Under the pieces are notes generated by a model. It had not been told where the DNA came from. It saw nothing but the letters and a program-made list of their open reading frames with translations, and did not search any database. This document shows positions 1 through 8,768 of a stretch of 64,000 nt of DNA, piece after piece; positions within the stretch are counted from its first letter, which is position 1, and each line of letters begins with the position of its first letter. This DNA comes from Cupriavidus plantarum (GTDB lineage: Bacteria; Pseudomonadota; Gammaproteobacteria; Burkholderiales; Burkholderiaceae), in the NCBI RefSeq assembly GCF_905397285.1, contig NZ_CAJPUX010000004.1, positions 186,001 to 250,000 of the forward strand, read 5' to 3'. A program made the translations under genes and the position numbers.

Positions 1-955
1 GATAGCCGACGGAGAACGTCTTGATCGCGGTCTCCGTCACATAGAAGCGCGAGCCAAGTCCCTCGACCATCGCCTCGGGTTTCGGCGCCGAGGACAGCGC
101 GATGAACAGGTTGTGGGTGCCGTCGAGCACGTCCGGCACACCGGTGAGGCCCGCCTGCACCATCGATACGGCAGTAACGCCATTGCGGGCGCCCATGCCG
201 GCGAAGTCGAAGGCCTTCTCGATATGGTCCTTGTCCTTGACCCAGCTCCATAGCCCGGACACCTGCTGCGCAGAGTACGAGATGGCATACCGCATGCCAG
301 TCTCATCGAGCCGCGCGAGCGATGCCGCCGCGCCCAGAGCACCGAACGTGGATGACGTGCCTTCCGCGCTGCGATGCGAGCCGCGCACGAGGTCCGGGCC
401 CAGGGCCATTAGCAGCCGGCAGCACAGGTCATAGCCCAGCGCGACCGCGCGGATCATCTCGGTACCGCTGCGCCCTTCCACTTCGCCCATCGCGAAGGCG
501 GCGGGCACCACGCTGCTGCCGGGATGCGCCTTGGTGACGGGCTCGAAGTCGTCGGTCTCGTCCGCATGCGCGCACATCGCGTTGGCGAGGGCCGCGTTGA
601 CGGCCGTGGTGCGCAGCGAGCTTGCCACAACCGAGGCCTGCGGCGCGCCGCCCAGCGACCGCACATACTTGACGGCCATTTCGCCTGGCCGCATGCGCGC
701 GCCCGACACCATCGCGCCAATCGTATCCAGGATGCGATGCTTGGTCGCGGTCTGCACGTCTTCCGGCAGCGCGGTGTCGCGAGCGGACACCATATAGCGC
801 GCGAGGCGCGCGGTGACGTCCGTTTGCGCGGCCTTGCCCGCGCTCGCGCCTCCTTCCCCGCCCTCCGCCGCGCGCAGCGGCGTGGCGGCAAGCGCCGCCA
901 GCGCGCCGCCCGCATGCAGTACGCGACGGCGATTCGGGTTGTGTTGCTGCGTCAT
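1..955 (-). CDS. MmgE/PrpD family protein with Tat signal (3' end outside window)
   Basis: MmgE/PrpD proteins include 2-methylcitrate dehydratase and related lyases or isomerases of small polycarboxylates; the substrate here is unknown. About 318 codons are visible and the reading frame is still open at base 1, so the C-terminal part lies outside the window. The start ATG (953-955) follows GGAG with good spacing. The N-terminus reads NRRRVLHAGGALAALAA, a twin-arginine signal that ends near residue 29, which suggests export; most MmgE/PrpD enzymes are cytoplasmic, so this is unusual. Family-typical stretches follow, such as HADETDDFEPVTKAHPGSSV (about residues 135-155) and SYSAQQVSGLW. It is the last visible gene of a minus-strand operon with a hydroxylase, an MFS carrier and an alcohol dehydrogenase. 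The family call is firm; the reaction is not. Confidence 0.85.
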   Translation of the reverse strand, partial: MTQQHNPNRRRVLHAGGALAALAATPLRAAEGGEGGASAGKAAQTDVTARLARYMVSARDTALPEDVQTATKHRILDTIGAMVSGARMRPGEMAVKYVRSLGGAPQASVVASSLRTTAVNAALANAMCAHADETDDFEPVTKAHPGSSVVPAAFAMGEVEGRSGTEMIRAVALGYDLCCRLLMALGPDLVRGSHRSAEGTSSTFGALGAAASLARLDETGMRYAISYSAQQVSGLWSWVKDKDHIEKAFDFAGMGARNGVTAVSMVQAGLTGVPDVLDGTHNLFIALSSAPKPEAMVEGLGSRFYVTETAIKTFSVGY

Positions 956-1071
956 GTCCTTGTCTCCCATGTTGGCGTTGTTATCCGCACATGGTCGCAG
1001 GCGCAGCGTCGCAGGGGAATTGCAAATTTGCGTGCCATTGATGCATGGCGCGCATCAGTGCATCCCCGCGT

Positions 1072-1875
1072 TCACGCCATGGCGCGACGCTCGTCGTCAT
1101 CGAGCACCGGGCCGTCCAGCGTCACGCGCGAATGGTCGGTGCGGAATCTCTGGATGATGGGCTTCAGTTCTTCCTTCACGTGTTCCTCGCTGTAGCCGTT
1201 GAACAGATGACCGATGAGGCCACGGCGCAAGTCCGACGTCCCCATGATGTAGTCCGCGATCGGGAACGTGAGGTTCATGTTGTACTTCATCATGATGCCC
1301 ATGTTGTGATGCGCGATGTGGTGCCGGCGAATCGTGTTGACGAACGGCATGTTGCGGACGAACCAGTTGTCGTGCACGTGGCAGCAGTAGTGGAACGTCT
1401 CGTAGACGAGGTACTGCGCCACCATCGTGATGAAGACGAAGTAGCCCGCATTGGTGTTGAACAGTACCGAGGCCAGATAGCCAAGGCCGCAGCCGCCCAC
1501 TCCAAGCGTCGTCAGCACGCGCCACGGAAAGAACACGATGCGAAATTCCCGGGTCGTGTCGATCGTCGGTTCCTGGTCGGTGAAGTACTGATGATGCTGC
1601 CGCGTATGGCGCTCGTAGATCGCCCGCAGCGCGAACACGTCGATGCGCCGATGCATGACATACCGGTGCAGGAACCACTCGACGAAGTTGCCCGCGAGGA
1701 AGACGGGCAGGATCAGCATCCATTCCCACGTCACGTCGTGCAGTTTGCCGATGGCGTAGTACAGCGCGGCGGCGCCGACGCCGTAGATCACGATCACGTG
1801 CAGCAGCCCGTTGTAGGCGGGATGAATATCGGCCTTGTATTGCGCCCGGAACTGGCGCTGGCGTTCGGTCATCAT
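1072..1875 (-). CDS. Membrane fatty acid hydroxylase / sterol desaturase family protein
   Basis: This is a 267-residue integral-membrane di-iron oxygenase-type protein of the fatty acid hydroxylase superfamily. The histidine clusters that bind the iron pair are visible: HRYVMHRR, RHTRQHH, HYCCHVH and RRHHIAHHN, spread through the middle and C-terminal half between hydrophobic segments. Family members hydroxylate or desaturate lipids, sterols or carotenoids; nothing here fixes the substrate. I place the start at the ATG ending at 1875, because GGAG lies seven bases upstream; an in-frame TTG 24 bases earlier has no such site. It lies between the MFS carrier and the MmgE/PrpD gene in the same direction, but a terminator after the MFS gene and a palindrome ahead of this gene suggest it may also have its own promoter. 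Confidence 0.85.
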   Translation of the reverse strand: MMTERQRQFRAQYKADIHPAYNGLLHVIVIYGVGAAALYYAIGKLHDVTWEWMLILPVFLAGNFVEWFLHRYVMHRRIDVFALRAIYERHTRQHHQYFTDQEPTIDTTREFRIVFFPWRVLTTLGVGGCGLGYLASVLFNTNAGYFVFITMVAQYLVYETFHYCCHVHDNWFVRNMPFVNTIRRHHIAHHNMGIMMKYNMNLTFPIADYIMGTSDLRRGLIGHLFNGYSEEHVKEELKPIIQRFRTDHSRVTLDGPVLDDDERRAMA

Positions 1876-1895
1876 TTCAGGTCTCCATTGGATGG

Positions 1896-1915
1896 CCAAC
1901 TAACATATCAGTTGG
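1896..1915. promoter_or_regulatory. Inverted repeat ahead of the hydroxylase gene
   Basis: CCAACT and AGTTGG form perfect 6-bp arms around an 8-bp A/T-rich spacer, 21 bp upstream of the hydroxylase start. Position and symmetry suit a regulator binding site; the protein is unknown. The nearest candidate is the GntR regulator at 4857-5585. Confidence 0.4.
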
Positions 1916-1936
1916 ATATAAAAACGGTTGTGCGGT

Positions 1937-1960
1937 AAAAAAGCCCCTGCGCACAGGGGC
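1937..1960 (-). terminator. Intrinsic terminator after the MFS gene
   Basis: Read on the minus strand, GCCCCTG-TGCG-CAGGGGC is followed directly by six T. It lies 35 bp after the MFS stop codon, a textbook rho-independent terminator for the alcohol dehydrogenase-MFS transcript. Confidence 0.85.
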
Positions 1961-1994
1961 GATCCGGCCTGGGGTCGGCCGTCGTGCCGGCGGA

Positions 1995-3374
1995 CTAGCC
2001 GGACACTTCCTCGAGCGCCTTGCCACGCGTTTCCACACCGAGGGCCAGCACCACGACGGCGGCGAGCGCGAACGACAGCGCGCCGAGCGTGAAGACGCCG
2101 CCCTGCCCCGTCATCGGCAGCAGCACGCCCACGAGGTATGGCCCCACGAGCGAGCCGATGCGGCCGACCGAGGACGCGAAACCGGAACCCGTGGCGCGCG
2201 AGCGCGTGGGATACAACTCGGGCGTATAGGCATACAGCACGGACCACATGCCGAACATGAAGAACTGCATGCACAGGCCCGCGGCAATCAACTGTTCCAC
2301 TGGTACCTTGTTGACGGCAGCCTGCCCGTAGGCGAAGGCGGCAAGCGCGCTTCCGAGCAGCATCAGCGCGGATGTCGGCTTGCGCCCCCATTTCTCGAGC
2401 AACCACGCCGAGAAGATGAAGCCCGGAATACCGGCCAGCGAGATATACACGGTGTAGAGCACCGACTTGGTCACGGCATATCCCGCCTGCTGCAGCAGTG
2501 CCCCGAGCCATGTCGTCAGGCCGTAGTAGCCGAGCAATGCGAGGAACCACACCGACCACAGCATGATCGTGCGGCGCGCATAGGGGCCCGTCCACAGTTC
2601 CATGAACCGTGCCTTGCGGTTCGTGTTCGTACGCGCCGCATAGCCCGCCACGACCGGCGGCAATGGCGCGCCCGAAGCGCGCTCCACACGCTGCTCGATC
2701 CCGGCCATCACCGCATCGGCCTCCCGCGTACGGCCGACATCCTCGAGCCAGCGCGGAGACTCCGGCACGATGCGGCGTACCACGAAGACGAAGATCGCGG
2801 GCACCGACAACGCGATGAAGATGCCGCGCCAGCCAATGACCGGCAAAAGCGCGTAGGTCAGCACGCCCGCCGCGATGAAGCCGATCGGCCAGAACCCTTC
2901 TAGTATGGCGACGTATTTGCCGCGACTCTTCGCCGGGACGATCTCGGACACCATCGACAGGCCGATGGGAAATTCCATGCCCATGCCAAAGCCGAGCAGC
3001 ACGCGGTACAGCATCAGCGCCGTGACGTCCTGCGCAAACCCGCACATCAGGCTGCCCACGCCCCAGAAGATCATGCTGACCTGAAACACGGGCTTGCGGC
3101 CGAAGCGATCCGCGAGCAGGCCCGCCACAGCGGCACCGAGGAACATGCCAAGGAAACTCGAACTGGCCAGCAGGCCCGTCTGCGTGGCCGAGAGCCCGAA
3201 CTCGGCCTTGATGGAGCCGAGCACGAAGGTCATGAGCCCCAGGTCCATCGAATCGAAGAACCACGCGGTGGCGATGATGCCGAACAGCGAGCGCTGATAG
3301 CGCGTCATCGGCAATCGCTCGAGCCGCGCCGCGATGCTCGTCTCGAGCCTGAGGGCGCCTACGGACATGTCCAT
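1995..3374 (-). CDS. MFS transporter, sugar/acid:proton symporter type
   Basis: A 459-residue secondary carrier with the 12 membrane segments expected of the major facilitator superfamily. The loop 2-3 signature appears as GLLADRFGRKPV near residues 85-97, and PESPRWL follows segment 6, as in the sugar-porter and niacin/aromatic-acid (NiaP/AAHS-like) branches. The ATG at 3374 is preceded by GGAG at a normal distance. It follows the alcohol dehydrogenase gene by 69 bp and ends in a clear terminator, so the two are probably co-transcribed. It likely imports the substrate of this operon. The transported compound cannot be read from the sequence. Confidence 0.85.
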   Translation of the reverse strand: MDMSVGALRLETSIAARLERLPMTRYQRSLFGIIATAWFFDSMDLGLMTFVLGSIKAEFGLSATQTGLLASSSFLGMFLGAAVAGLLADRFGRKPVFQVSMIFWGVGSLMCGFAQDVTALMLYRVLLGFGMGMEFPIGLSMVSEIVPAKSRGKYVAILEGFWPIGFIAAGVLTYALLPVIGWRGIFIALSVPAIFVFVVRRIVPESPRWLEDVGRTREADAVMAGIEQRVERASGAPLPPVVAGYAARTNTNRKARFMELWTGPYARRTIMLWSVWFLALLGYYGLTTWLGALLQQAGYAVTKSVLYTVYISLAGIPGFIFSAWLLEKWGRKPTSALMLLGSALAAFAYGQAAVNKVPVEQLIAAGLCMQFFMFGMWSVLYAYTPELYPTRSRATGSGFASSVGRIGSLVGPYLVGVLLPMTGQGGVFTLGALSFALAAVVVLALGVETRGKALEEVSG

Positions 3375-3443
3375 GGTTGTCTCCTGTTTGTGCGTGTGGC
3401 GCGCTCTGTGTCCGGCGCGCTTGTCTTGGAAAGCGGGGGGGCG

Positions 3444-4733
3444 CTATGCGGCCTGTACGTCGAGCGGGGGATGAGCCCGTCCCTCGTCGAACGAAAGCTC
3501 GCCGGACCATGCGCTGCGGACGATGCGCGCATAGCGCTGGGCCACGTCGGGCACCGGGAAAGCCTTCGCCAGACGCGTCACGGCGAGCGCGTCGCGCGTC
3601 AGCGTATCGAGGTCCGCTTTGCGGATGCCACATGCCTCCAGCGTGACGGGCACGCCGAGGGCGCCGATGAGGTCGCGCAGGACCACGGGCAGGCGAGCCA
3701 TGGCGACATCCGCATCGGCATCGTCAATGCCGAACAGGCGCGCGATGGTCAGCAACTCGTCGCGCCGCACATCGCGCAGCGCATCGAGGACATAGGGCAG
3801 CATCACCGCATTGGTGGTGCCGTGCGACAGGTGCGTGAGGCCGGCGACGGCATAGGCAATCCCATGCACGGCGTTGAGGCCCGCGCTGCCGTAAGACATC
3901 GCGGCATAGAGGCTCGCGTGGCTCATGCCTATGCGTGCTTCTCGCATCGCGGCGGGGTCGGTGGCCGCGTGGCTGCGGCGAAGATGTTCCGCGCACAGCC
4001 GGATCGATTCGCGCGCGAACAGCATGGTCAGCGCCGTGCGGCCGCTATAGCCGGGGTCCGGGTCGTCGCCGAAGTCGAACGCCGCGGCATCCATCGTCAC
4101 GTACGACTCGATCGCATGGGTGAGGGCATCGATACCCGCGTCCGCGGCGACGCGCGGCGGGCACGTGAACGTGAATTCGGGATCGATCAGCGCGATGGCG
4201 GGCCGCAGGCGGTTATCCATCACCGCGATCTTGGTGGCGTTGTCCGGATCCACGAGGATCGCACCCGGCGTCGCCTCCGAGCCCGTGCCCGCGGTGGTCG
4301 GCATTGCGACGATCGGAAGCACCGGCGTCGCGCTGTCGATGCGGCCGATGAACGAACCGATCGGGGCGCCCGCCGGCAGTGTCAGGCACAGCGCTTTGGC
4401 CAGATCGATGTTGCTGCCCCCGCCCAGTGCGATGACGTGGTCGATATCGGCGGTCTCGGGCGCGGCACGCAATGTGGCGGTGGCCGCATCGCAAAGCGTC
4501 GTGGTCGGATCTGGCGCCCCGCCGTCGTAGACCGTGAGCGTCACGCCGAGCGCGCGCGCCGCCGTGACCAGTTCATCGACCCACGGTGTGGCCGAGGTGA
4601 AGAACTTGTCCGTCACGACGAGCCCGCGCCGGTAACCGAGCCGCTGCAGCAGAGCGGGTAGCCGCGCGCGTGCCCCGGTACCCATGATCAGGCGCGCCGG
4701 GGCGCAGAAGTGTACGAGGTCCTCCACCAGCAT
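3444..4733 (-). CDS. Iron-containing alcohol dehydrogenase
   Basis: A 429-residue group III (Fe-type) NAD(P)-dependent alcohol dehydrogenase. The nucleotide loop GGGSNID is at 104-110 and the TTAGTGSEAT motif at about 146-155. The metal ligands expected for the family are all present: D202, H206, H290 and H304, with the same spacing as in lactaldehyde reductase FucO. The start is placed at the ATG ending at 4733, where GGAG lies about six bases upstream. The earlier ATG at 4769 would put the operator-like palindrome 4751-4767 inside the gene. It is the first gene of the minus-strand operon and is divergent from a GntR regulator. The substrate is unknown; maleylacetate reductases belong to the same superfamily and cannot be excluded. 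Confidence 0.9.
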   Translation of the reverse strand: MLVEDLVHFCAPARLIMGTGARARLPALLQRLGYRRGLVVTDKFFTSATPWVDELVTAARALGVTLTVYDGGAPDPTTTLCDAATATLRAAPETADIDHVIALGGGSNIDLAKALCLTLPAGAPIGSFIGRIDSATPVLPIVAMPTTAGTGSEATPGAILVDPDNATKIAVMDNRLRPAIALIDPEFTFTCPPRVAADAGIDALTHAIESYVTMDAAAFDFGDDPDPGYSGRTALTMLFARESIRLCAEHLRRSHAATDPAAMREARIGMSHASLYAAMSYGSAGLNAVHGIAYAVAGLTHLSHGTTNAVMLPYVLDALRDVRRDELLTIARLFGIDDADADVAMARLPVVLRDLIGALGVPVTLEACGIRKADLDTLTRDALAVTRLAKAFPVPDVAQRYARIVRSAWSGELSFDEGRAHPPLDVQAA

Positions 4734-4750
4734 GCCGTCTCCTGTGGTCG

Positions 4751-4767
4751 GTACACTACTCGTGTAC
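4751..4767. promoter_or_regulatory. Palindromic operator candidate between alcohol dehydrogenase and GntR
   Basis: GTACAC-TACTC-GTGTAC is a perfect inverted repeat with 6-bp arms, 18 bp upstream of the alcohol dehydrogenase start in the 123-bp divergent promoter region. GntR/FCD regulators often bind such sites and control themselves and the divergent operon, so the product of 4857-5585 is the natural candidate. Confidence 0.5.
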
Positions 4768-4856
4768 ATCTAATATATTACTGACATGCTAGCAGAAAAC
4801 ATTCGGGATGCAAGGACCAGATAGAATGGTCGGCCTGTGCCTGCCGACATTCGCTC

Positions 4857-5585
4857 ATGACAGCAAGATCCGCCTCCCGCGCTCCGTCTCGTACCAACAA
4901 GGCACCGCCCGCTCCGGAATCCGACGAACCCGCTGGTCAGCGCGGCAAGCTGACCGACCAGGCATACGAACAGATCGAGGAAGCGATCGTGACGCTCCGG
5001 CTGGCGCCGGGCAGTTCGGTGTCCGAATTGCAGTTGAGCGAGATGACGGGCATCGGCCGCACGCCCATCCGCGAGGCCATCCAGCGCCTGGCGCGCGAGC
5101 ATCTGATCATGGTGTTGCCGCAGCGCGGCCTGCTGATCGCACCGATGGACGTGGCGCGTCAGCTGCGGCTGCTGGAGACGCGGCGTGAGGTGGAGCGGCT
5201 GATTTGCCGCAGCGCGGCCAGGCGCGCGTCCGACGCGCAGCGCGAACATTTCCGGCGGCTCGCGACCGAGTTCGAGACCTCTTCCCGCAACGGGGACGAC
5301 ATCACGTTCGTACGCGCGGACCGCGAGTTCAACGAGCTATGCCTGGTTGCCGCGCGGAACGAGTTCGCCGAGGGCGCCATGCGGCTGATGCACGGGCTGT
5401 CGCGTCGGTTCTGGTATCTGCATTACAAGGAAGCCGCCGATCTGCCGATGATGTCCAGGCTCCATGCGGCGGTGGCGTCCGCCATCGCGCAAGGAGACAT
5501 GGAGGCCGCGGGGCAGGCGCTCGACGCGCTGCTCGACAATATCGAGGCGTTCACGCGCGCGACAGTGCTCGGCGATTACCGCTGA
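4857..5585 (+). CDS. GntR family regulator (FadR/FCD subfamily)
   Basis: A 242-residue transcription factor. Residues about 35-95 form the winged helix-turn-helix (SELQLSEMTGIGRTPIREAI is the recognition region). The C-terminal half is an all-helical FCD ligand domain, with DREFNELCL and a late RLHAAVASAI histidine that usually help bind a metal and a small acid. It starts 123 bp from the divergent alcohol dehydrogenase operon and very probably senses that operon's substrate or an intermediate. Its stop codon directly abuts the stop codon of the convergent diguanylate cyclase gene. Confidence 0.9.
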   Translation: MTARSASRAPSRTNKAPPAPESDEPAGQRGKLTDQAYEQIEEAIVTLRLAPGSSVSELQLSEMTGIGRTPIREAIQRLAREHLIMVLPQRGLLIAPMDVARQLRLLETRREVERLICRSAARRASDAQREHFRRLATEFETSSRNGDDITFVRADREFNELCLVAARNEFAEGAMRLMHGLSRRFWYLHYKEAADLPMMSRLHAAVASAIAQGDMEAAGQALDALLDNIEAFTRATVLGDYR

Positions 5586-6866
5586 CTAGCGGGTCACCGT
5601 GGGCGCGCCAAGGCCATCGATGACCGTGGCGCGGCCCCGGTCATCGACCTCGACACCGGACAGGGGGAACGGCACGCTGCCGGGATGGGTTGCCGCGACC
5701 GATAGTTCGTCGGTCCACTGCAGGCAGCGAATGCTGTTGCGCCCGGCCTTCTTGGCGTCGTAGAGCAGCGCGTCCGCCGCCGCGATCAGCGTGGCCTCCG
5801 ACACCGTGCGCCTGACGGTCGCGAAATTCGCCGACAGGACGCCGATGCTCATCGTCGCGGCGATCTCCTTGCCTGACACGTCGGGAATGGGGTTCTGCTC
5901 CACAGCCAGGCGCAGCCGCTCGGCCACGCGCATCGCGCGCTCGAGGTCGGTCTGCGGCAACACCAGCAGAAACTCCTCGCCGCCATAGCGCACCACGCTA
6001 TCGAGTTCTCCACGCGTCATCGCCTGAAGCGTGCCGGCGACGTACTGCAGCACCGCATCGCCGCTCTGGTGACCGTAGTTGTCATTGATGCGCTTGAAAT
6101 GATCGATGTCGCAGACCATCAGCGTCATCCAATGCCGGTTCTTGCGCGCGCGCATCATCTCCGACGGCAACAGCGTCGCATGCAGATGGCGCCGGTTGAA
6201 ACAGCCCGACAGGTGGTCGCGGATCGACAGGTGCTTGAGCTCCATCAGCACGCGATACTCGTCGCGCCACAGCTGATGGTAGCGCCGCGCGGCGACGATG
6301 CCGAAGCTGTTGACGAGCAGCAGCAGCATCGACATGGTGACGTCGTCCGAGGGCTTGAGTTCGCCACGTTCGAGCGCGATCACAATGAACGCGAGCGTGG
6401 ACGCGAACGCGATTGCGATCGACGTGATGAGCCGGTTCGGGATGAACACGTAAACGACCACGAGCATGATGCACAGGGACATCGCGTGCCATGGCAGTTC
6501 GCCCGCGCGGAACCAGACCACGAGCATGAACACCGCCATCCCGACGATTTCCGCGGCGCTTGCCGCGAGCCGATGCGGGGCGATCGCATGGATCTCGTCC
6601 CGCACGAGATAGAGCCCGAAACCCGCCGTGAAAGCAACCAGAAGCCGGCCGACAAGCAGGATCAGCGCGTGCGTGCCATAGCCGAGGGCCGCGAAGTCCG
6701 TGAGCGAGAACGCGACATAGAACAGCGAGCAGAACACAAGCGTCATGCGCAGGGACGCGCGTGTGCGATCCAGATGGTGACGCTGGAAGTCCCGCTCGGT
6801 GTCGGGATCGACGAACTCCACGCGCACAGGATCGATCGAGAAATCGGTGTGGACAGCGGCTTTCAA
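5586..6866 (-). CDS. Membrane diguanylate cyclase (GGDEF)
   Basis: A 426-residue protein that should make cyclic-di-GMP from two GTP. The N-terminal half carries about six membrane segments (residues about 40-210) acting as the sensor. The C-terminal GGDEF domain has an intact active-site loop RYGGEEF near residue 300 and the upstream DIDHFKRINDNYGH block. The inhibitory site normally reads RxxD five residues before the loop; here it reads GELDSVVRYGGEEF, so the arginine is glycine and product inhibition is probably lost. The start is uncertain: the longest form begins with TTG at 6866 and I see no strong ribosome binding site. The small gene at 6995-7231 lies upstream in the same direction. 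Confidence 0.88.
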   Translation of the reverse strand: MKAAVHTDFSIDPVRVEFVDPDTERDFQRHHLDRTRASLRMTLVFCSLFYVAFSLTDFAALGYGTHALILLVGRLLVAFTAGFGLYLVRDEIHAIAPHRLAASAAEIVGMAVFMLVVWFRAGELPWHAMSLCIMLVVVYVFIPNRLITSIAIAFASTLAFIVIALERGELKPSDDVTMSMLLLLVNSFGIVAARRYHQLWRDEYRVLMELKHLSIRDHLSGCFNRRHLHATLLPSEMMRARKNRHWMTLMVCDIDHFKRINDNYGHQSGDAVLQYVAGTLQAMTRGELDSVVRYGGEEFLLVLPQTDLERAMRVAERLRLAVEQNPIPDVSGKEIAATMSIGVLSANFATVRRTVSEATLIAAADALLYDAKKAGRNSIRCLQWTDELSVAATHPGSVPFPLSGVEVDDRGRATVIDGLGAPTVTR

Positions 6867-6994
6867 TGTCGGGAACGCGGATACCAGAAGGGTGCAATGT
6901 AGTACAAACTGACCGATCGAGGGCGGATTATCTCGAATCTGATGGCACTGGCATATTTGGCATTCCGTACTACGGTATCAACGCCCCCGTCCGC

Positions 6995-7231
6995 TCAACA
7001 CAGGATCAATTCGGTCGCGACCTCCATGGGGGAAGGATCCGGACATATCTGGCCGGCCTCGATCAGTTTCAGGATTCGCCACCAGCCGATGACCTCCGCG
7101 TCCATCGGTTCTCCCGGTTTGTAGAGTTCCGCGTAGGACTCCATATGCGTAATCGGCGAGCGGATGATCCTGAGTCGATATCCGCCTTTCATTTGCCGCA
7201 CGATGCGTATTTGATTGGATGACAGCCCCAT
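6995..7231 (-). CDS. Small hypothetical protein
   Basis: A 78-residue protein that I do not recognise. The ATG ending at 7231 has a strong GGGAGG six bases upstream, the best reason to believe it is translated. It is mixed in charge with no signal peptide or membrane segment. Notable parts are an N-terminal basic strand-like stretch (QIRIVRQMKGGYRLRIIRS) and a central GWWRILKLIEAGQI. It precedes the diguanylate cyclase in the same direction with a 128-bp gap that holds no gene. Confidence 0.6.
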   Translation of the reverse strand: MGLSSNQIRIVRQMKGGYRLRIIRSPITHMESYAELYKPGEPMDAEVIGWWRILKLIEAGQICPDPSPMEVATELILC

Positions 7232-7549
7232 AGATGCCTCCCGACGAATGCCCGCATTCCACCCCGGATTCACGAGGAAGATGTTCGCAAATGTCGTGCC
7301 GCCAGGCTGAGTCGCCCGGCGGGACGGGGGCTCCGCAGTAAGTGAACGACTACTGATACTGAATCGCTACGTAACTCCTACAGGCGCTTGCATCAATGAC
7401 ATATCCGTGACGAAACGACCCACCCTGCTCGCGGAGGCCTATCACCTTTAATCTGAAGTTAAGAATGGCTTAACTTTGGCCGCGATCCAGCGCGGCGGTC
7501 TCCCTCGAGAATGCGTTCACCGTTGACACAGTGAACCAGGAGACAACCG
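7232..7549. other. 318-bp non-coding region, divergent promoter of the ttu operon
   Basis: The region separates the small minus-strand gene from ttuC. It is clearly richer in A/T than the neighbouring genes and has no convincing open reading frame. The only structured element I see is the palindrome at 7456-7476. Confidence 0.6.
7456..7476. promoter_or_regulatory. Perfect dyad upstream of ttuC
   Basis: AAGTTAA-GAATGGC-TTAACTT has two perfect 7-bp arms and lies about 74 bp before the ttuC start. There is no T-run after it, so it is an operator candidate rather than a terminator. LysR proteins such as TtuA of Agrobacterium vitis control known ttu operons, but no such gene is present next to this one. 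Confidence 0.45.
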
Positions 7550-8638
7550 ATGAAGACCTACAAGATCGCTACCATTCCCGGCGATGGCATTGGCAAGGAA
7601 GTGGTGCCCGCGGGCCGGGAGGTCATGGGGGCGCTGGTAGCCGCCGGAGCGGACTTCCGGTTCGAGTTCGAGGACTTCGACTGGGGTGGAGACTATTACC
7701 GGAAGCACGGCGTAATGATGCCGGCCGATGGGCTCGATGCGCTGCGTGGGAAGGACGCGATCCTGTTCGGTTCCGCCGGGGATAACCAGATTCCCGACCA
7801 CATCACATTGTGGGGTCTGCGCCTCAAGATCTGCCAGGGCTTCGACCAGTACGCCAACGTGCGGCCGACGCGGATCCTGCCCGGCATCGACGGTCCGCTC
7901 AAGCGCTGCGCGCCAGAGGACCTGAACTGGGTCATTGTGCGCGAAAACTCGGAGGGCGAGTACTCGGGCGTGGGTGGCCGCGTGCATCAGGGACATCCCA
8001 TCGAAGCGGCGACGGACGTGTCGATGATGACGCGTGTGGGCGTCGAGCGCATCCTGCGATTTGCGTTCCGCCTCGCCCAGTCGCGGCCGCGCAAGCTGCT
8101 GACGGTAATCACCAAATCCAATGCCCAGCGCCATGCGATGGTGATGTGGGATGAAGTGGCCGTGCAGGTGGCGAAGGAATTCCCGGACGTGACGTGGGAC
8201 AAGGAGCTCGTCGATGCCGCCACCGCGCGCATGGTCAATCGTCCCAGGTCGCTCGACACCATCGTTGCCACGAACCTCCACGCGGACATCCTCAGCGATC
8301 TGGCCGCCGCACTCGCGGGCAGCCTCGGCATCGCGCCCACGGGCAACATCGACCCCGAGCGCCGCTATCCGTCGATGTTCGAGCCGATCCATGGTTCCGC
8401 GTTCGACATCATGGGCAAGGGCCTGGCCAATCCAGTCGGCACGTTCTGGTCCGTCGTGATGCTGCTCGAGCATCTCGGCGAGCACGCCGCCGCGCAGCGC
8501 GTCATGGGCGCCATCGAGTCGGTCACCGCCGACCCCGCGCTGCATACCGGCGATCTTGGCGGCAAAGCGACCACCGTGCAGGTGACGAAGGCCGTGTGCG
8601 ACTACCTGAAGCGCGCGGCGGTGGCCAAGGCCGCCTGA
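7550..8638 (+). CDS. ttuC: Tartrate dehydrogenase/decarboxylase
   Basis: A 362-residue member of the isocitrate/isopropylmalate dehydrogenase family that oxidises tartrate (and D-malate in relatives) with NAD and a divalent metal. Features include the N-terminal IATIPGDGIGKEV, the substrate-phosphate-region variant GLRLKICQGFDQYANVRP, the tartrate-dehydrogenase-like ENSEGEYSGVGGR, the metal-binding aspartates in NLHADILSDLAAAL, and the NAD loop EPIHGSAFDI. Length fits the family. The start has AGGAG nearby. The following hydroxypyruvate reductase and pyruvate kinase genes reproduce the ttuCDE order known from tartrate utilisation in Agrobacterium vitis, which supports tartrate over malate or isopropylmalate. 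Confidence 0.9.
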   Translation: MKTYKIATIPGDGIGKEVVPAGREVMGALVAAGADFRFEFEDFDWGGDYYRKHGVMMPADGLDALRGKDAILFGSAGDNQIPDHITLWGLRLKICQGFDQYANVRPTRILPGIDGPLKRCAPEDLNWVIVRENSEGEYSGVGGRVHQGHPIEAATDVSMMTRVGVERILRFAFRLAQSRPRKLLTVITKSNAQRHAMVMWDEVAVQVAKEFPDVTWDKELVDAATARMVNRPRSLDTIVATNLHADILSDLAAALAGSLGIAPTGNIDPERRYPSMFEPIHGSAFDIMGKGLANPVGTFWSVVMLLEHLGEHAAAQRVMGAIESVTADPALHTGDLGGKATTVQVTKAVCDYLKRAAVAKAA

Positions 8639-8690
8639 CGTCTTGACGCATCTGCGCTACCGCCCCGGTAGTACCCGCCCCTAGCCGTTC

Positions 8691-8714
8691 CCGCACCCAA
8701 TGTTCCGGGTGCGG
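8691..8714 (+). terminator. Hairpin between ttuC and ttuD
   Basis: CCGCACCC-AATGTTCC-GGGTGCGG is a perfect 8-bp stem followed by CGGGTTT, with only three T. It is probably a weak terminator or an RNA-stabilising processing stem that sets relative levels of ttuC and the downstream genes. Confidence 0.5.
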
Positions 8715-8768
8715 CGGGTTTCCTATGCCCGCCCGAACCACAGCCGCCAGAGCTGGATGGAGACACGC

